A stretch of 64,000 nucleotides of DNA from Gammaproteobacteria bacterium. GTDB taxonomy: Bacteria > Pseudomonadota > Gammaproteobacteria > JABCZS01. The translations under genes were made by a program, and so were the position numbers. The notes under the pieces were generated by a model. The model did no database searches. It worked only from the letters and a program-made list of their open reading frames with translations, and was not told the DNA's origin. The DNA lies in assembly GCA_021773275.1 (NCBI GenBank), contig JAJFKJ010000057.1:60206-124205 (forward strand), read 5' to 3'. This document shows, piece after piece, positions 1 to 8,691 of this stretch; the first letter of the stretch is position 1, and each line of letters starts with the position of its first letter.

Positions 1-246
1 CCGATCAGAACCCTTCATGCGATCAGTGTTGTGCGTGATGAGCTGAATGTTACATTAGACATTAAAGCTAATGCTTTTTTGTACCATATGGTGCGCAACA
101 TCATGGGCTCGCTATTTTTAGTGGGGCAGGGCGATCAGCCTGTCGAATGGATGCAGCAAACCTTAGCAAGCAAAGACCGCGCGGTAGCCGGCATTAAGGC
201 CCCTCCAAACGGATTGGTGCTTGCGGAGATTGTGTACCCAGAGTAA
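1..246 (+). CDS. truA: tRNA pseudouridine synthase A, C-terminal part only
   Basis: The reading frame is open from the first base, so the gene begins upstream of the window. The visible 81 residues hold the TruA C-terminal signature: AFLYHMVRNIMGSL, then a VG-G stretch, DR-AG and APPNGLVLAEIVYPE at the very end. TruA converts U38-U40 of the tRNA anticodon arm to pseudouridine in the cytoplasm. Its last 53 bases overlap the 3' end of the gene on the opposite strand. The catalytic Asp lies outside the window. The truA-accD-folC neighbourhood is common in gammaproteobacteria and supports the call. Confidence 0.93.
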   Translation, partial: PIRTLHAISVVRDELNVTLDIKANAFLYHMVRNIMGSLFLVGQGDQPVEWMQQTLASKDRAVAGIKAPPNGLVLAEIVYPE

Positions 247-934
247 TTTCAGAAGCTGCCGTAGAAGATGCAACAGTATAAGGCGCATTCGTTGCTGCGG
301 GTTGGCTTGCAATATATGCTTGCGTTTCGATGAAAAGTTTAATTTTTTCAAAATGGTCCAGGCAGGTTTTAGTAAGTGAATAGAAATAACCAGCTTTGTC
401 TGCGTTATTTGAAAATGTTTGCAGTACATTCGTATCAGAGATCTCACCTAGCTCTTTTTTAAGTATCCTGCATTTCCTGCCTAAAAATGATGAGTCATTA
501 ATGAACTGCATGTAATTTTGTTGAAACTCGAGTTGAATAAGTTTTAATGTATTGACGTAATGAAAAATGATTGATGTAACAGGTGTGGGTGTATTTTTGG
601 CATCGTAGTATTTAAACTGGGCGGTAATTAATCGATTATACAAATCGTATTGTGCGGCAGTGATGTTTTTGAAATGATGAATATAAAAATTGCTGTGTAT
701 ATCCATGTCGATCATATGGGTAAAGCGTTGCGCCCAGGCCAAAATCAGGCTCGCATGCTTTACATTAGCCTTTTCTTTATCGTATAAATCTAATAAACCT
801 TCTATGCGGCTGACCACTGCTGATAGCTCCCCGCCCTCAATGCCAAGTGGGTATTGCCAAAAAAGGGTTTTGATTTTAGTTTCAATGGGGCATAGGCCGC
901 CGGTCTCGCCGGGGCAAGTATCTAAATTTACCAT
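194..934 (-). CDS. Hypothetical helical protein, 246 aa
   Basis: I do not recognise this protein. I place the start at the ATG at 934 because AAGGA lies 7-8 nt upstream of it; an in-frame ATG at 1051 gives a 39-residue basic extension but has no ribosome binding site. The protein is soluble-looking, mostly helical, begins MVNLDTCPGETGG with CPGETGG/LCPIET (two Cys close to the N-terminus), and ends in a low-complexity Ala/Thr/Ser tail. It converges on truA and overlaps its last 53 bases. It sits between two conserved housekeeping genes in the opposite orientation, so it is probably a lineage-specific insertion. No function is proposed. Confidence 0.6.
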   Translation of the reverse strand: MVNLDTCPGETGGLCPIETKIKTLFWQYPLGIEGGELSAVVSRIEGLLDLYDKEKANVKHASLILAWAQRFTHMIDMDIHSNFYIHHFKNITAAQYDLYNRLITAQFKYYDAKNTPTPVTSIIFHYVNTLKLIQLEFQQNYMQFINDSSFLGRKCRILKKELGEISDTNVLQTFSNNADKAGYFYSLTKTCLDHFEKIKLFIETQAYIASQPAATNAPYTVASSTAASEITLGTQSPQAPIRLEGP

Positions 935-1084
935 TATTACATCCTTGTAAATCACTTCAAGGTTTTGATTATAGACGGGTTTTATGACCTTGCAAAAAAG
1001 TTGACCAACTTGTTGTTTGGCGTTCTTCTTGCACTTCGTTCTTTGGGCCATTATAATGGTCTAACTTATTGAAAAGGAACGCAC

Positions 1085-1972
1085 ATGAGCTGGTTCAAGA
1101 AACTCATACCATCACGCATACGCACAGACAGCGGCCAAAAGAAACGAGGCGTACCTGAGGGCGTATGGACGCAGTGTCCTGCTTGCCAAGCGGTGTTGTA
1201 TCGCGCGGAGTTGCAACGCAACTACGAGGTTTGCCCTAAGTGTGAACATCATATTCGGCTTTCTGGTCGCCGACGCCTTGGGTATTTCTTTGATGCCAAT
1301 ACCATGGAAGAAATTGGCGCCTATATTGAACCTGAAGATCGTCTTAAGTTCCGTGACAGCAAAAAATACAAAGATCGCTTAATTGCTGCACAGAAAAAAA
1401 CTGGCGAAAAAGATGCCCTTATTGCAGGCAGGGGATTAGTGCTAGGCGTGCCTGTTGTTGCGGTTGCCTTTGATTTCAACTTTATTGGTGGCTCAATGGG
1501 GGCTGCAGTTGGCGAGAAGTTTGCGGTTTCCGTTGATGCCGCTATACAAAATCGCCTGCCTTTTGTGTGTTTTTCTACTTCCGGTGGTGCTCGCATGCAA
1601 GAGGCTGTCATTTCATTGCTGCAAATGGCAAAAACATCCGCTGCTTTAGCGCAGCTTGGGCAAGCGGGTCTGCCATATATCTGTGTGCTTACTGACCCTA
1701 CCTACGGCGGTGTCTCCGCAAGTTTAGCCATGCTTGGTGATATCAATATCGCAGAGCCACGCGCAATGATTGGTTTTACCGGCCCACGTGTTATCGAGCA
1801 AACAGTACGTGAAACATTGCCTGAAGGCTTCCAAACATCTGAGTTTTTACTGGAGCATGGCTTTGTTGATATGATCACTGACCGCAGACAACTGCAAACG
1901 GTGGTCTCGCGTTTACTTAAAAAATTCACACCTACACCTGTTGTCAAACATCATGACGAATTTGCCGAATAA
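1085..1972 (+). CDS. accD: Acetyl-CoA carboxylase carboxyltransferase subunit beta
   Basis: AccD is the beta half of the carboxyltransferase that moves CO2 from carboxybiotin to acetyl-CoA, the first committed step of fatty acid synthesis; it works with AccA in the cytoplasm. The N-terminal zinc ribbon is visible as CPAC (residues about 32-35) and CPKC (about 51-54). The carboxyltransferase fold follows, with [28 protein letters not shown] and the [12 protein letters not shown] segment. Length (295 aa) is normal for the family. The start has a good site (AAAAGGAA, 6 nt before ATG). folC starts inside its 3' end, so the two are probably translationally coupled. Confidence 0.97.
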   Translation: MSWFKKLIPSRIRTDSGQKKRGVPEGVWTQCPACQAVLYRAELQRNYEVCPKCEHHIRLSGRRRLGYFFDANTMEEIGAYIEPEDRLKFRDSKKYKDRLIAAQKKTGEKDALIAGRGLVLGVPVVAVAFDFNFIGGSMGAAVGEKFAVSVDAAIQNRLPFVCFSTSGGARMQEAVISLLQMAKTSAALAQLGQAGLPYICVLTDPTYGGVSASLAMLGDINIAEPRAMIGFTGPRVIEQTVRETLPEGFQTSEFLLEHGFVDMITDRRQLQTVVSRLLKKFTPTPVVKHHDEFAE

Positions 1973-3110
1973 TCTTCCGCAGTTTTTAGAGTACATCGAA
2001 GGTTTACACCCGCAAAATATTGCTTTAGGTTTAGAACGCATTGCCCAGGTTTATCAACGTTTATGCCCATCAGCTTTTGATTGCCCGGTAGTCACTGTTG
2101 CAGGAACAAACGGCAAAGGTTCAACTGTTGCAGCGCTTACGCATATTGCCCAAGAGAATAAGCTAAAAGTTGCAAGCTATACATCACCGCATTTGCAGCA
2201 ATTTAATGAGCGCATTCAGCTTAATGGCCAGCCCATCGATGATGAGAAACTACTTGAAGCACTCGGGGCTGTCGAAACCGCTAGGCAAGAAATCACTTTA
2301 ACCTACTTTGAATTCACGACTTTAGCCGCGCTATATTATTTTCATCAGCAAGAAGCCGACTTGGTGATTTTAGAGGTCGGCTTGGGCGGGCGTTTAGATG
2401 CGGTAAATATTGTTGAGCCTACTATTGCAGTGATTACGCAGATTGCAAAAGATCATACCCAATGGTTGGGTGAGAATATAAAAGACATTGCGCGAGAAAA
2501 AGCCGGCATTATGCGGCGCAACAAAGCTGTTGTTTTAGGCGATACGCCGCTACTTAATGTATTACTTGAATATGCTGAAGACCTCGGCGCAGTGCCACAC
2601 GAGGCTGAAAAACTGAGGCTTAACAGCCAGCTTCACCCCAACAGTATTGCCTGTGCAGGCAAGGTAGCCGAGCTATTAGGCTTGAAAGTCAACATCGATT
2701 CTTTGTCTGATGTAACATTGGCAGGCCGTTACCAGAAACAGGTAGTCAATGGTCAACTGCATATTATCGATGTGGCTCATAATACTGACGCGATGCAAAA
2801 TTTGGCTGCAAAATTACGCACTGAAAATGTTAAGCAGCTGCATATTGTGCTTGGTATGCTCAAGGATAAAGACATCGAGCAAGCGGTGCAGCCACTGCAT
2901 GCACTTAATCCACATTATTACTGTGTGAGTATCGCTGGCGAACGTGGTTTGAGCGCTGAAACTCTGGCACAACGCCTGAATTATGCAGGCCAGGTGAGCT
3001 GCTTTGACGCCGTATCGCAGGCACAGGCTGCTGCCAGTAGTGCCTATGAGCCACGCGATATTATTCTCACGACGGGCTCGTTTTACGTATATCCAGAGGT
3101 TTTGCTGTAG
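1953..3110 (+). CDS. folC: Dihydrofolate synthase / folylpolyglutamate synthase
   Basis: FolC adds L-glutamate to dihydropteroate and to reduced folates using ATP. The Mur-ligase P-loop [16 protein letters not shown] is clear, followed by [15 protein letters not shown], the [13 protein letters not shown] motif and the C-terminal DVAHNTDAM and GMLKDKD segments. I prefer the ATG at 1953; a TTG at 1941 is also in frame. Either start lies inside accD (20 or 32 bp overlap), which is usual for this pair. At about 385 aa it is a little shorter than E. coli FolC. The TAG stop codon is formed by the first bases of a palindromic repeat (GTAGGGG), so the repeat may have set the present C-terminus. Confidence 0.96.
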   Translation: MTNLPNNLPQFLEYIEGLHPQNIALGLERIAQVYQRLCPSAFDCPVVTVAGTNGKGSTVAALTHIAQENKLKVASYTSPHLQQFNERIQLNGQPIDDEKLLEALGAVETARQEITLTYFEFTTLAALYYFHQQEADLVILEVGLGGRLDAVNIVEPTIAVITQIAKDHTQWLGENIKDIAREKAGIMRRNKAVVLGDTPLLNVLLEYAEDLGAVPHEAEKLRLNSQLHPNSIACAGKVAELLGLKVNIDSLSDVTLAGRYQKQVVNGQLHIIDVAHNTDAMQNLAAKLRTENVKQLHIVLGMLKDKDIEQAVQPLHALNPHYYCVSIAGERGLSAETLAQRLNYAGQVSCFDAVSQAQAAASSAYEPRDIILTTGSFYVYPEVLL

Positions 3111-3198
3111 GGGTCGCACCCAGTGCGACCCGACATCGCGAAGCGATGTAATTACCACGAGCTATGCTCGTGCGGGCTGCATAAGATGCAGCCCCTAC
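3107..3198 (+). repeat. Modular palindromic repeat, four-hairpin copy (family A)
   Basis: The ends GTAGGGG and CCCCTAC are a perfect 7-bp inverted repeat. Between them lie four consecutive hairpins: GGGTCGC/GCGACCC, ACATCGC/GCGATGT (loop GAA), CACGAG/CTCGTG with its flanks, and GGGCTGCAT/ATGCAGCCC (loop AAG). As RNA it would fold into a closed multi-arm junction. Related copies occur at 3505-3556, 7336-7380, 8514-8527, 8605-8662 and about 39425-39480. The first GTAG overlaps the folC stop codon. Confidence 0.8.
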
Positions 3199-3257
3199 AG
3201 TTGGTTCACCGTCAAGCTGTTAGTAAATCACGATCGTGTAACTTTTTAAATTAGTGT

Positions 3258-3263
3258 TATAAT
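3258..3263 (+). promoter_or_regulatory. -10 hexamer 7 nt before the dedD start
   Basis: TATAAT lies 7 nt upstream of the dedD ATG. No Shine-Dalgarno sequence is present between them, so the transcript could have almost no leader. The separate promoter suggests dedD-cvpA-purF can be transcribed apart from accD-folC. Confidence 0.45.
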
Positions 3264-3270
3264 TATTCGC

Positions 3271-3858
3271 ATGAATACTGTATTGAAACAACGCTTGGCT
3301 GGGGCCATTTTTATCTTATCGCTAGGGGTTATTTTGATTCCCGTGATACTAGAAAAGCCGATTGAACATGCCACGCCGCAATACAGTGAAATCCCGGCAT
3401 CACCAGGCCTGCCAAAAACCAATACGGTTGCCAGTATTAAGTATGTTTTCAACGAGATAGAAGCGAATTTTGAAGAGCAAGCTATACAGATAGCGAGCAA
3501 TGATGTAGGGGCCGCAAGTAGTGCGGCCCGCGGGTCGAACGTTGTTCAACCCCTACAGGAACCTGTGGAAAGCCGCCTTGCGCAACAGCAAGTTATTTTA
3601 GCTGAACACACACAGGAGCTAGACCCAGGTGAATGGACTATCCAGCTAGGTGCCTTTGGTAGCCGTGAAAATGCCGATGGTTTGTTGGCTAAGTTGACGG
3701 AAGAGGGTTTTCAATCATACTTAAAAGAGGTTCCCGGTCGCGATTTGGTGCGTGTTTTCGTTGCACCAGGCGTCGAGCATGGTGACGCTGAACATCTGCT
3801 CTCTGAGCTCAATAATGAAATGGGTTTAAAAGGTATTATCGTCCGTTTTAGGGAATAA
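3271..3858 (+). CDS. dedD: SPOR-domain cell division protein, DedD-like
   Basis: The 195-aa protein has an N-terminal inner-membrane anchor (about residues 9-27, RLAGAIFILSLGVILIPVIL, typical of DedD), a low-complexity periplasmic linker and a C-terminal SPOR domain (about 118-194) beginning WTIQLGAFGSRENA and ending GIIVRF. SPOR domains bind denuded peptidoglycan at the septum. folC-dedD-cvpA-purF is the classical gammaproteobacterial order. The linker is odd: codons about 79-95 are made entirely of a 52-bp palindromic repeat (3505-3556) that keeps the frame open and adds a Gly/Ala/Ser/Asn-rich stretch. This is seen directly; that it is a tolerated insertion is inference. Confidence 0.88.
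   Translation: MNTVLKQRLAGAIFILSLGVILIPVILEKPIEHATPQYSEIPASPGLPKTNTVASIKYVFNEIEANFEEQAIQIASNDVGAASSAARGSNVVQPLQEPVESRLAQQQVILAEHTQELDPGEWTIQLGAFGSRENADGLLAKLTEEGFQSYLKEVPGRDLVRVFVAPGVEHGDAEHLLSELNNEMGLKGIIVRFRE
3505..3556 (+). repeat. Palindromic repeat inserted in frame within dedD (family A)
   Basis: Same outer ends (GTAGGGG ... CCCCTAC) as the copy after folC, with two inner hairpins: GGGCCGCA/TGCGGCCC and GGGT-GAAC/GTTC-ACCC. It encodes part of the DedD linker without a stop codon or frameshift. Confidence 0.8.
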
Positions 3859-3860
3859 TT

Positions 3861-4394
3861 ATGGGCCTGGAATTTGCCGATTGGGTGATCATTATCGTGA
3901 TCATTTTTTCAACTGCCATCAGTCTATGGCGTGGGGCGGCACGTGAGGTGCTGTCACTGGGCATCTGGGTGCTTGCTGCCTGGTTAGCCTTTCACTACAG
4001 CAAAATGCTACAACCGGCCCTGGCTTCTTACATTGAAGCGCCAGAGATACAACTAGCCGCTAGCTTTACCATTATTGTAATTGCCGTCTTAATTGTCGGT
4101 GCCTTCGTCAGTCGCGCACTTACACAATTCATCAATTTTGTGGGTTTAAATGGGCTTGACCGCATCTTAGGCCTGATCTTCGGTTGCGCCCGGGGCGTAC
4201 TAATTCTGGCCATTTTCGTGCTGTTGGCGAGCTTTACCGAGCTTCCTTCGGAACCCTGGTGGCAAGACTCTTTGCTCATACCGCACCTGACTCAGGTGGC
4301 AGATTATATGTCTGAATGGTTAGACCAACGCGGCTTTGAGCCATTCCAAACGGGCGCCACAAATGCTATAATTCACCCTCAACCAGAAGGGTAA
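3861..4394 (+). CDS. cvpA: CvpA family inner-membrane protein
   Basis: This 177-aa protein has four predicted membrane segments (about residues 5-22, 28-46, 65-86 and 101-122) and the CvpA hallmarks at the N-terminus, FADWVIIIVIIFSTAISLWRG followed by AREVLSLG. CvpA is needed for colicin V production in E. coli and has been linked to envelope and bile-salt resistance; its biochemical role is unclear. It starts 3 nt after dedD, with GGGAA in front of the ATG, and is followed 3 nt later by purF, so the three form one operon. The soluble C-terminal tail is short. No anomaly was seen. Confidence 0.92.
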   Translation: MGLEFADWVIIIVIIFSTAISLWRGAAREVLSLGIWVLAAWLAFHYSKMLQPALASYIEAPEIQLAASFTIIVIAVLIVGAFVSRALTQFINFVGLNGLDRILGLIFGCARGVLILAIFVLLASFTELPSEPWWQDSLLIPHLTQVADYMSEWLDQRGFEPFQTGATNAIIHPQPEG

Positions 4395-4397
4395 TTT

Positions 4398-5891
4398 ATG
4401 TGCGGCATAGTTGGAATATTATCGAAAACTGCAGTTCAGCAGGACATGTTTGATGCCTTGACGGTGCTACAGCACAGAGGCCAGGATGCTGCAGGCATGA
4501 TCACCACTGATGGTGACCACTTCTACCTGCGTAAAGCCAATGGCTTGGTCCGTGATGTTTTTCATCAACGTCACATGGATCGCTTGCATGGCAGTGCGGG
4601 TATTGGCCATGTGCGTTATCCGACCGCTGGCACCAGCAGTGAATCTGAAGCACAGCCTTTTTATATCAATGCGCCTTTTGGCATTTCTTTGGCCCACAAC
4701 GGCAATTTAACGAATTATGCGGCTTTGCGCGAAGAAATCGTGCAGAAATATCACCGCCATATTAATACGGAATCTGATTCCGAAATTTTATTAAACGTAC
4801 TGGCACATCACCTTGAGCCGGCAGACCAACCAACCCCTGAAGCCGTATTCACAGCCGTTAAAAAGACCATGCAAACAGTAACAGGCGGTTATGCAGCGGT
4901 AGCGTTAATCGCAGGTATTGGTTTATTAGCCTTTCGTGACCCGCATGGTATACGCCCACTGATGATCGGCAAGCGTGGCAATGATTACATGATAGCCTCT
5001 GAAAGTGTCGCGCTAGACACATTAGGCTTTGCCCGCATTAGCGATCTGGGCCCGGGTGAAGCGGTATTAATTGATTTTAATCATCAGCTGCATCGTCAAG
5101 ATTGTTTGCCTGAAAAGCTCACGCCTTGTGCTTTTGAGTTTGTTTATTTGGCACGGCCAGACTCCATCATCGATGGTATTTCTGTGCACCAAGCAAGACT
5201 CAACATGGGCAAATACCTAGCACAACAGATTTTAGAAAAATGGCCCGAGCATGACATCGATGTTGTGTTGCCAGTGCCTGATACATCTCGCACAGCAGCC
5301 TTGCCGATTGCCGAGCTATTAAATGTTCCGATGCGCGATGGTTTTGTTAAAAACCGCTACATTGGTCGCACATTTATCATGCCTGACCAAAAAGCACGTA
5401 AAAAATCAGTGCGCAAAAAACTTAACCCGATCGAAGTTGAATTCAAAGGCAAGAATGTTCTGTTAGTTGATGACTCGATTGTACGAGGCACCACTTGCAA
5501 GCAAATTATTCAAATGGCGCGTAACGCCGGCGCTAAGAAAGTGTACTTTGCTTCTGCAGCGCCGCCTGTGCGTTATCCAAACGTATATGGCATCGATATG
5601 CCAGTGCGCGAAGAATTAATAGCCTATAATAAAGATGTTGATCAGATCTGCAAGATAATCGGTGCCGATAAACTTTTCTACCAATCAGTGGATGATTTGA
5701 TTAAAGCGCTGACAGATGTGAACCCAGCGCTGACAAGCTTTGAAGCATCAGTATTTGATGGTAAATACGTCGTAGGCGGAATAGACGAGAATTATATGCA
5801 AAAACTTGAATCTTCGCGCAGTGACGCGGCAAAAACTAAACGTAATGGCAATAGCAGTAGTGTAATAGACCTCTCTAATGCTGTTATTTAA
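4398..5891 (+). CDS. purF: Amidophosphoribosyltransferase
   Basis: PurF makes 5-phosphoribosylamine from PRPP and glutamine, the first step of purine synthesis. The protein begins MCGIVGIL, so Cys2 becomes the N-terminal nucleophile of the class II glutaminase after Met removal. The glutaminase domain includes HVRYPTAGTSS and SLAHNGNLTN; the C-terminal phosphoribosyltransferase domain has the PRPP loop VLLVDDSIVRGTTCKQI at about residues 353-369. Length, 497 aa, is normal. A GAAGGG element precedes the start, and a TGC-TATAAT sequence lies inside the end of cvpA, so purF may have an additional internal promoter. Confidence 0.98.
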   Translation: MCGIVGILSKTAVQQDMFDALTVLQHRGQDAAGMITTDGDHFYLRKANGLVRDVFHQRHMDRLHGSAGIGHVRYPTAGTSSESEAQPFYINAPFGISLAHNGNLTNYAALREEIVQKYHRHINTESDSEILLNVLAHHLEPADQPTPEAVFTAVKKTMQTVTGGYAAVALIAGIGLLAFRDPHGIRPLMIGKRGNDYMIASESVALDTLGFARISDLGPGEAVLIDFNHQLHRQDCLPEKLTPCAFEFVYLARPDSIIDGISVHQARLNMGKYLAQQILEKWPEHDIDVVLPVPDTSRTAALPIAELLNVPMRDGFVKNRYIGRTFIMPDQKARKKSVRKKLNPIEVEFKGKNVLLVDDSIVRGTTCKQIIQMARNAGAKKVYFASAAPPVRYPNVYGIDMPVREELIAYNKDVDQICKIIGADKLFYQSVDDLIKALTDVNPALTSFEASVFDGKYVVGGIDENYMQKLESSRSDAAKTKRNGNSSSVIDLSNAVI

Positions 5892-5893
5892 TT

Positions 5894-6394
5894 ATGCAAA
5901 AAACAATACATATTAATCCGATAACGCAAAAACTTCATGTCATGGATGAAGGACGCATCAGCAAAACTTATCCTGTCTCTACAGCCAAAAAAGGTCTTGG
6001 CGAACAAAAAAATAGCAACAAAACACCTCGTGGCTGGCACACTGTTCGCGCCAAGATAGGCGAGGGCAGCCCAATAAATACAGTTTTTGTAGGTAGACGC
6101 AGCACAGGCGAAATCTACTCGCCTGCTCTGGGGTTGATGCACCCGGACCGCGACTGGATTCTTAGTCGAATTTTGTGGTTATCCGGTTTAGAGCCTGGCT
6201 TTAATCGCTTAGGCAATGTTGATAGTATGCAACGTTATATTTATATTCATGGTTGCCCAGATGAAGTCACGCTTGAGCGGCCATTGTCCATTGGCTGTGT
6301 TCGCATGGGAAATCAAGATGTTATAGAGTTATTTGAAAGTATCGATGCGGGTACACGTGTTTTTATAGGGGAAGATTTTCAGGAGGAATCGTAA
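5894..6394 (+). CDS. L,D-transpeptidase (YkuD domain)
   Basis: The 166-aa protein consists almost entirely of a YkuD catalytic domain. The active-site region is HGCPDEV ... LSIGCVRMGNQDVIEL near residues 118-146, with the nucleophilic Cys in GCVRM and an upstream His. Such enzymes form 3-3 peptidoglycan cross-links or attach proteins to the wall. No convincing signal peptide is present, so a cytoplasmic recycling role is possible. It follows purF after 2 nt and its stop codon shares one base with the nagZ start. Coupling with nagZ, a wall-recycling enzyme, supports a role in peptidoglycan turnover. Confidence 0.85.
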   Translation: MQKTIHINPITQKLHVMDEGRISKTYPVSTAKKGLGEQKNSNKTPRGWHTVRAKIGEGSPINTVFVGRRSTGEIYSPALGLMHPDRDWILSRILWLSGLEPGFNRLGNVDSMQRYIYIHGCPDEVTLERPLSIGCVRMGNQDVIELFESIDAGTRVFIGEDFQEES

Positions 6395-7323
6395 TGCAAC
6401 AAGGACCCATTTTTGCAGATCTAGTCGGTACAACATTAACAAAAGAAGACGAAGAAATCATTGCTCATCCACTGGTGAGCGGCATTATCTTATTTTCACG
6501 TAATTTTGAAAGTAAAAAGCAAGTAACGGCCTTAACCCAAGCTGTTCGTGCAATTAAAAACGATATGATTATTTGTGTCGATCATGAAGGTGGCAGAGTG
6601 CAACGCTTTCGCGATGAGTTCACCGTATTGCCACCGATGGCGGAACTTGGTGCGCTTTATCTGCAAGATAGCAATAAAGCCTTGCGCCAGGCACATAAAT
6701 ACGGTGTTATTATTGCGCAAGAATTACTTGAGGTCGGTATAGACTTTAGTTTTACACCGATACTTGATTTAGACTACCAGCGTAGTGAAGTGATTGGTAA
6801 TCGCGCCTTTTCAAACAAACACGACATTATCTCAGAATTAAGTGGTGCATTAATAGACGGTTTAGGGCAGCAGGGCATGGCCAATGTTGGCAAACACTTT
6901 CCGGGGCATGGCTATGTAGCATTAGATTCGCACATTGCCGACCCAGTGGATGAGCGTGATTTTGAGACCCTCTGGCAAGATGATATTCAACCTTACATTG
7001 CATTGAACGACAAATTAACGGCCATCATGACCGCACATATCAAGTACCCGAAAGTCGATGATGAACTGGTCACATATTCTAAAAAATGGTTGCAAGATAT
7101 CCTGCGCAATAAGATCGGCTACCAAGGTATTATTTTCTCGGATGATTTATCGATGCATGCCGCAGCCCATGAAACACCACTTGTACGTGTACAAAAATCG
7201 CTGGATGCCGGCTGTGATGTGATATTGCTGTGCAACGATCCAGAGGCCGTTCGTGATGTGCTCAATCAGGCAGATAAATTAGTTGATAGGCCAAGGAAAA
7301 GCCTGCTACCTTTAAGGGGTTAG
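6394..7323 (+). CDS. nagZ: Beta-N-acetylhexosaminidase, NagZ type
   Basis: A glycoside hydrolase family 3 enzyme that removes N-acetylglucosamine from muropeptides during peptidoglycan recycling in the cytoplasm. The NagZ motif KHFPGHGYVALDSH (with the conserved His on the flexible loop) and the nucleophile region IIFSDDLSMHAA are present. At 309 aa it is somewhat shorter than E. coli NagZ (341 aa); the missing part is the C-terminal tail. A strong site (AGGAGGAA) lies before the ATG, inside the end of the L,D-transpeptidase gene. A family A palindromic repeat follows the stop codon closely and may have shortened the tail. Confidence 0.95.
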   Translation: MQQGPIFADLVGTTLTKEDEEIIAHPLVSGIILFSRNFESKKQVTALTQAVRAIKNDMIICVDHEGGRVQRFRDEFTVLPPMAELGALYLQDSNKALRQAHKYGVIIAQELLEVGIDFSFTPILDLDYQRSEVIGNRAFSNKHDIISELSGALIDGLGQQGMANVGKHFPGHGYVALDSHIADPVDERDFETLWQDDIQPYIALNDKLTAIMTAHIKYPKVDDELVTYSKKWLQDILRNKIGYQGIIFSDDLSMHAAAHETPLVRVQKSLDAGCDVILLCNDPEAVRDVLNQADKLVDRPRKSLLPLRG

Positions 7324-7335
7324 CGCGATCCTGCC

Positions 7336-7380
7336 GTAGGGGTCGTATTGTATGCGATATGGCATTGCACAGCAATGCAT
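7336..7380 (+). repeat. Partial palindromic repeat (family A)
   Basis: GTAGGGGTCG with a weak arm to TGCGAT, followed by the hairpin GCATTGC/GCAATGC. It lacks the closing CCCCTAC end, so it looks like a decayed copy. It lies between nagZ and the MscS gene. Confidence 0.6.
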
Positions 7381-7411
7381 GCGCACAAACAATTAAACAA
7401 CAGGAAATATT

Positions 7412-8491
7412 ATGCTTGAAAAAACAAAAACGCTGCTAGACAGCCAAATGGACTCAATCCTTTTGGGTGGTGAAATTTTCGTTATCGTATTTGTGTCGAT
7501 AGTTGCCAGTCTTGTGGTCAAAAAAATCTTGAATAAACTTCATGACAAGCTAAAACAAACACCAAACCGTTGGGATGATGCCATTGTCGATGGCGCCCGC
7601 AAACCTTTAGTGTGGTTTGTCTGGCTAATCGGTTTGACCTTTGCGGCACAACGCCTGAATAATGCCAGCGAAGAAATCATGTTGCTTGAAACCATTTTTA
7701 TGATTCGCAAACTTGGTATTATTTACCTATTTACATGGTTCGTTTTACGTTTTATCAAAAACGTTGAAGCCAATATTCTTGCATCAAAAGCAGGAAAAAG
7801 TGTCGACAAAACCACAGCTGATGCAGTCGGCAAGCTCGTCCGCTTATCTATCATAATAACGGCCGCGCTAATCACCTTGCAAACCATGGGCATCAGTATT
7901 TCAGGTTTATTAGCATTTGGTGGTGTTGGTGGTTTAGTCATTGGTATGGCAGCCAAAGATTTACTCGCAAACTTTTTTGGCGGCTTGATGATCTACATGG
8001 ACCGCCCATTTAAAGTAGGGGACTGGGTGCGTTCGCCTCACAGTGAAATTGAAGGTACGGTTGAGTGTATTGGTTGGCGTTTAACTTGTATTCGTAACTT
8101 TGAATCACGCCCACTGTATGTGCCTAACAGTTTGTTTACGACCATCGGCATCGAAAATCCATCACGCATGCGTTATCGCCGTATTAAAACCGACATTGGC
8201 GTGCGTTATGATGATTTCAAGCAGGTGACAAAAATTGTTGATGAAATCCGCACGTTACTTGCAGAACGTGAAGATATCGCGAAAGACGCTGCTTGCATGG
8301 TGCATTTTATGGATTACGGCGCATCGTCATTAGATATCAATATTTATTGCTTTGCCAAAACACGCGATTGGGCAACCTGGCGTGATATCCAGCAAGATGT
8401 ATTGCTGAAGGTTGGCGAGATCATCGATAAGCATGGCGCCGAAATCGCCTTCCCAACACAGACCTTGCATCTTGATAAAGAAGACTCTTGA
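7412..8491 (+). CDS. Small-conductance mechanosensitive channel (MscS family)
   Basis: The 359-aa protein has about five membrane segments: residues 17-39, 64-82, 95-115, 140-160 and the pore helix at 163-182. The pore helix is the Gly/Ala-rich MscS type (SGLLAFGGVGGLVIGMAAKD), followed by ANFFGG, MIYMDRPFKVGDWV and the beta domain with EGTVECIGWRLTCIRNFESR and VPNSLFTT. MscS channels open under membrane tension during hypo-osmotic shock. The ATG has AGGAAA about 6 nt upstream. It stands alone between repeat-rich spacers. The additional N-terminal helices are closer to YnaI/YbdG-like members than to MscS itself, but a specific orthologue cannot be fixed. Confidence 0.9.
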   Translation: MLEKTKTLLDSQMDSILLGGEIFVIVFVSIVASLVVKKILNKLHDKLKQTPNRWDDAIVDGARKPLVWFVWLIGLTFAAQRLNNASEEIMLLETIFMIRKLGIIYLFTWFVLRFIKNVEANILASKAGKSVDKTTADAVGKLVRLSIIITAALITLQTMGISISGLLAFGGVGGLVIGMAAKDLLANFFGGLMIYMDRPFKVGDWVRSPHSEIEGTVECIGWRLTCIRNFESRPLYVPNSLFTTIGIENPSRMRYRRIKTDIGVRYDDFKQVTKIVDEIRTLLAEREDIAKDAACMVHFMDYGASSLDINIYCFAKTRDWATWRDIQQDVLLKVGEIIDKHGAEIAFPTQTLHLDKEDS

Positions 8492-8513
8492 GATAATCTT
8501 GCTGTAGGGGCCG

Positions 8514-8662
8514 CACTCATCCAATTGAATCGCCCCCTTTGTAAAGGGGGCAGTCGAACGCAGTGAAACGGGGGATTTTGTCGCGCATCTCGCAATGATT
8601 TACCGTAGGGGTCGCATTGTATGCGACCCGGTGGCGTGTAACGCCACATCTGCGGGGGATTT
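8514..8662 (+). repeat. Composite of nested palindromic repeats
   Basis: A truncated family A start (GTAGGGGCCGCAC at 8514-8526) is followed by a complete family B unit (8532-8579: GCCCCCTTT/AAAGGGGGC hairpin, then a segment ending ACGGGGGATTTT). A second family A unit lies at 8605-8662 (GTAGGGG, GGGTCGCAT/ATGCGACCC, GTGGCGT/ACGCCAC, ending GCGGGGGATTT). It fills the spacer between the MscS gene and the convergent membrane protein gene. Confidence 0.75.
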
Positions 8663-8691
8663 CACAAACCTGATCTAGATATAACCGGTTT

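Noticed and set aside
3107..3198. A tRNA gene or tRNA-like RNA, because of the closed multi-arm fold
   Set aside because: The arm lengths, the absence of TTCGA in a T-loop and of a CCA/discriminator context, and the similar two-arm copy in dedD show a repeat and not a tRNA.
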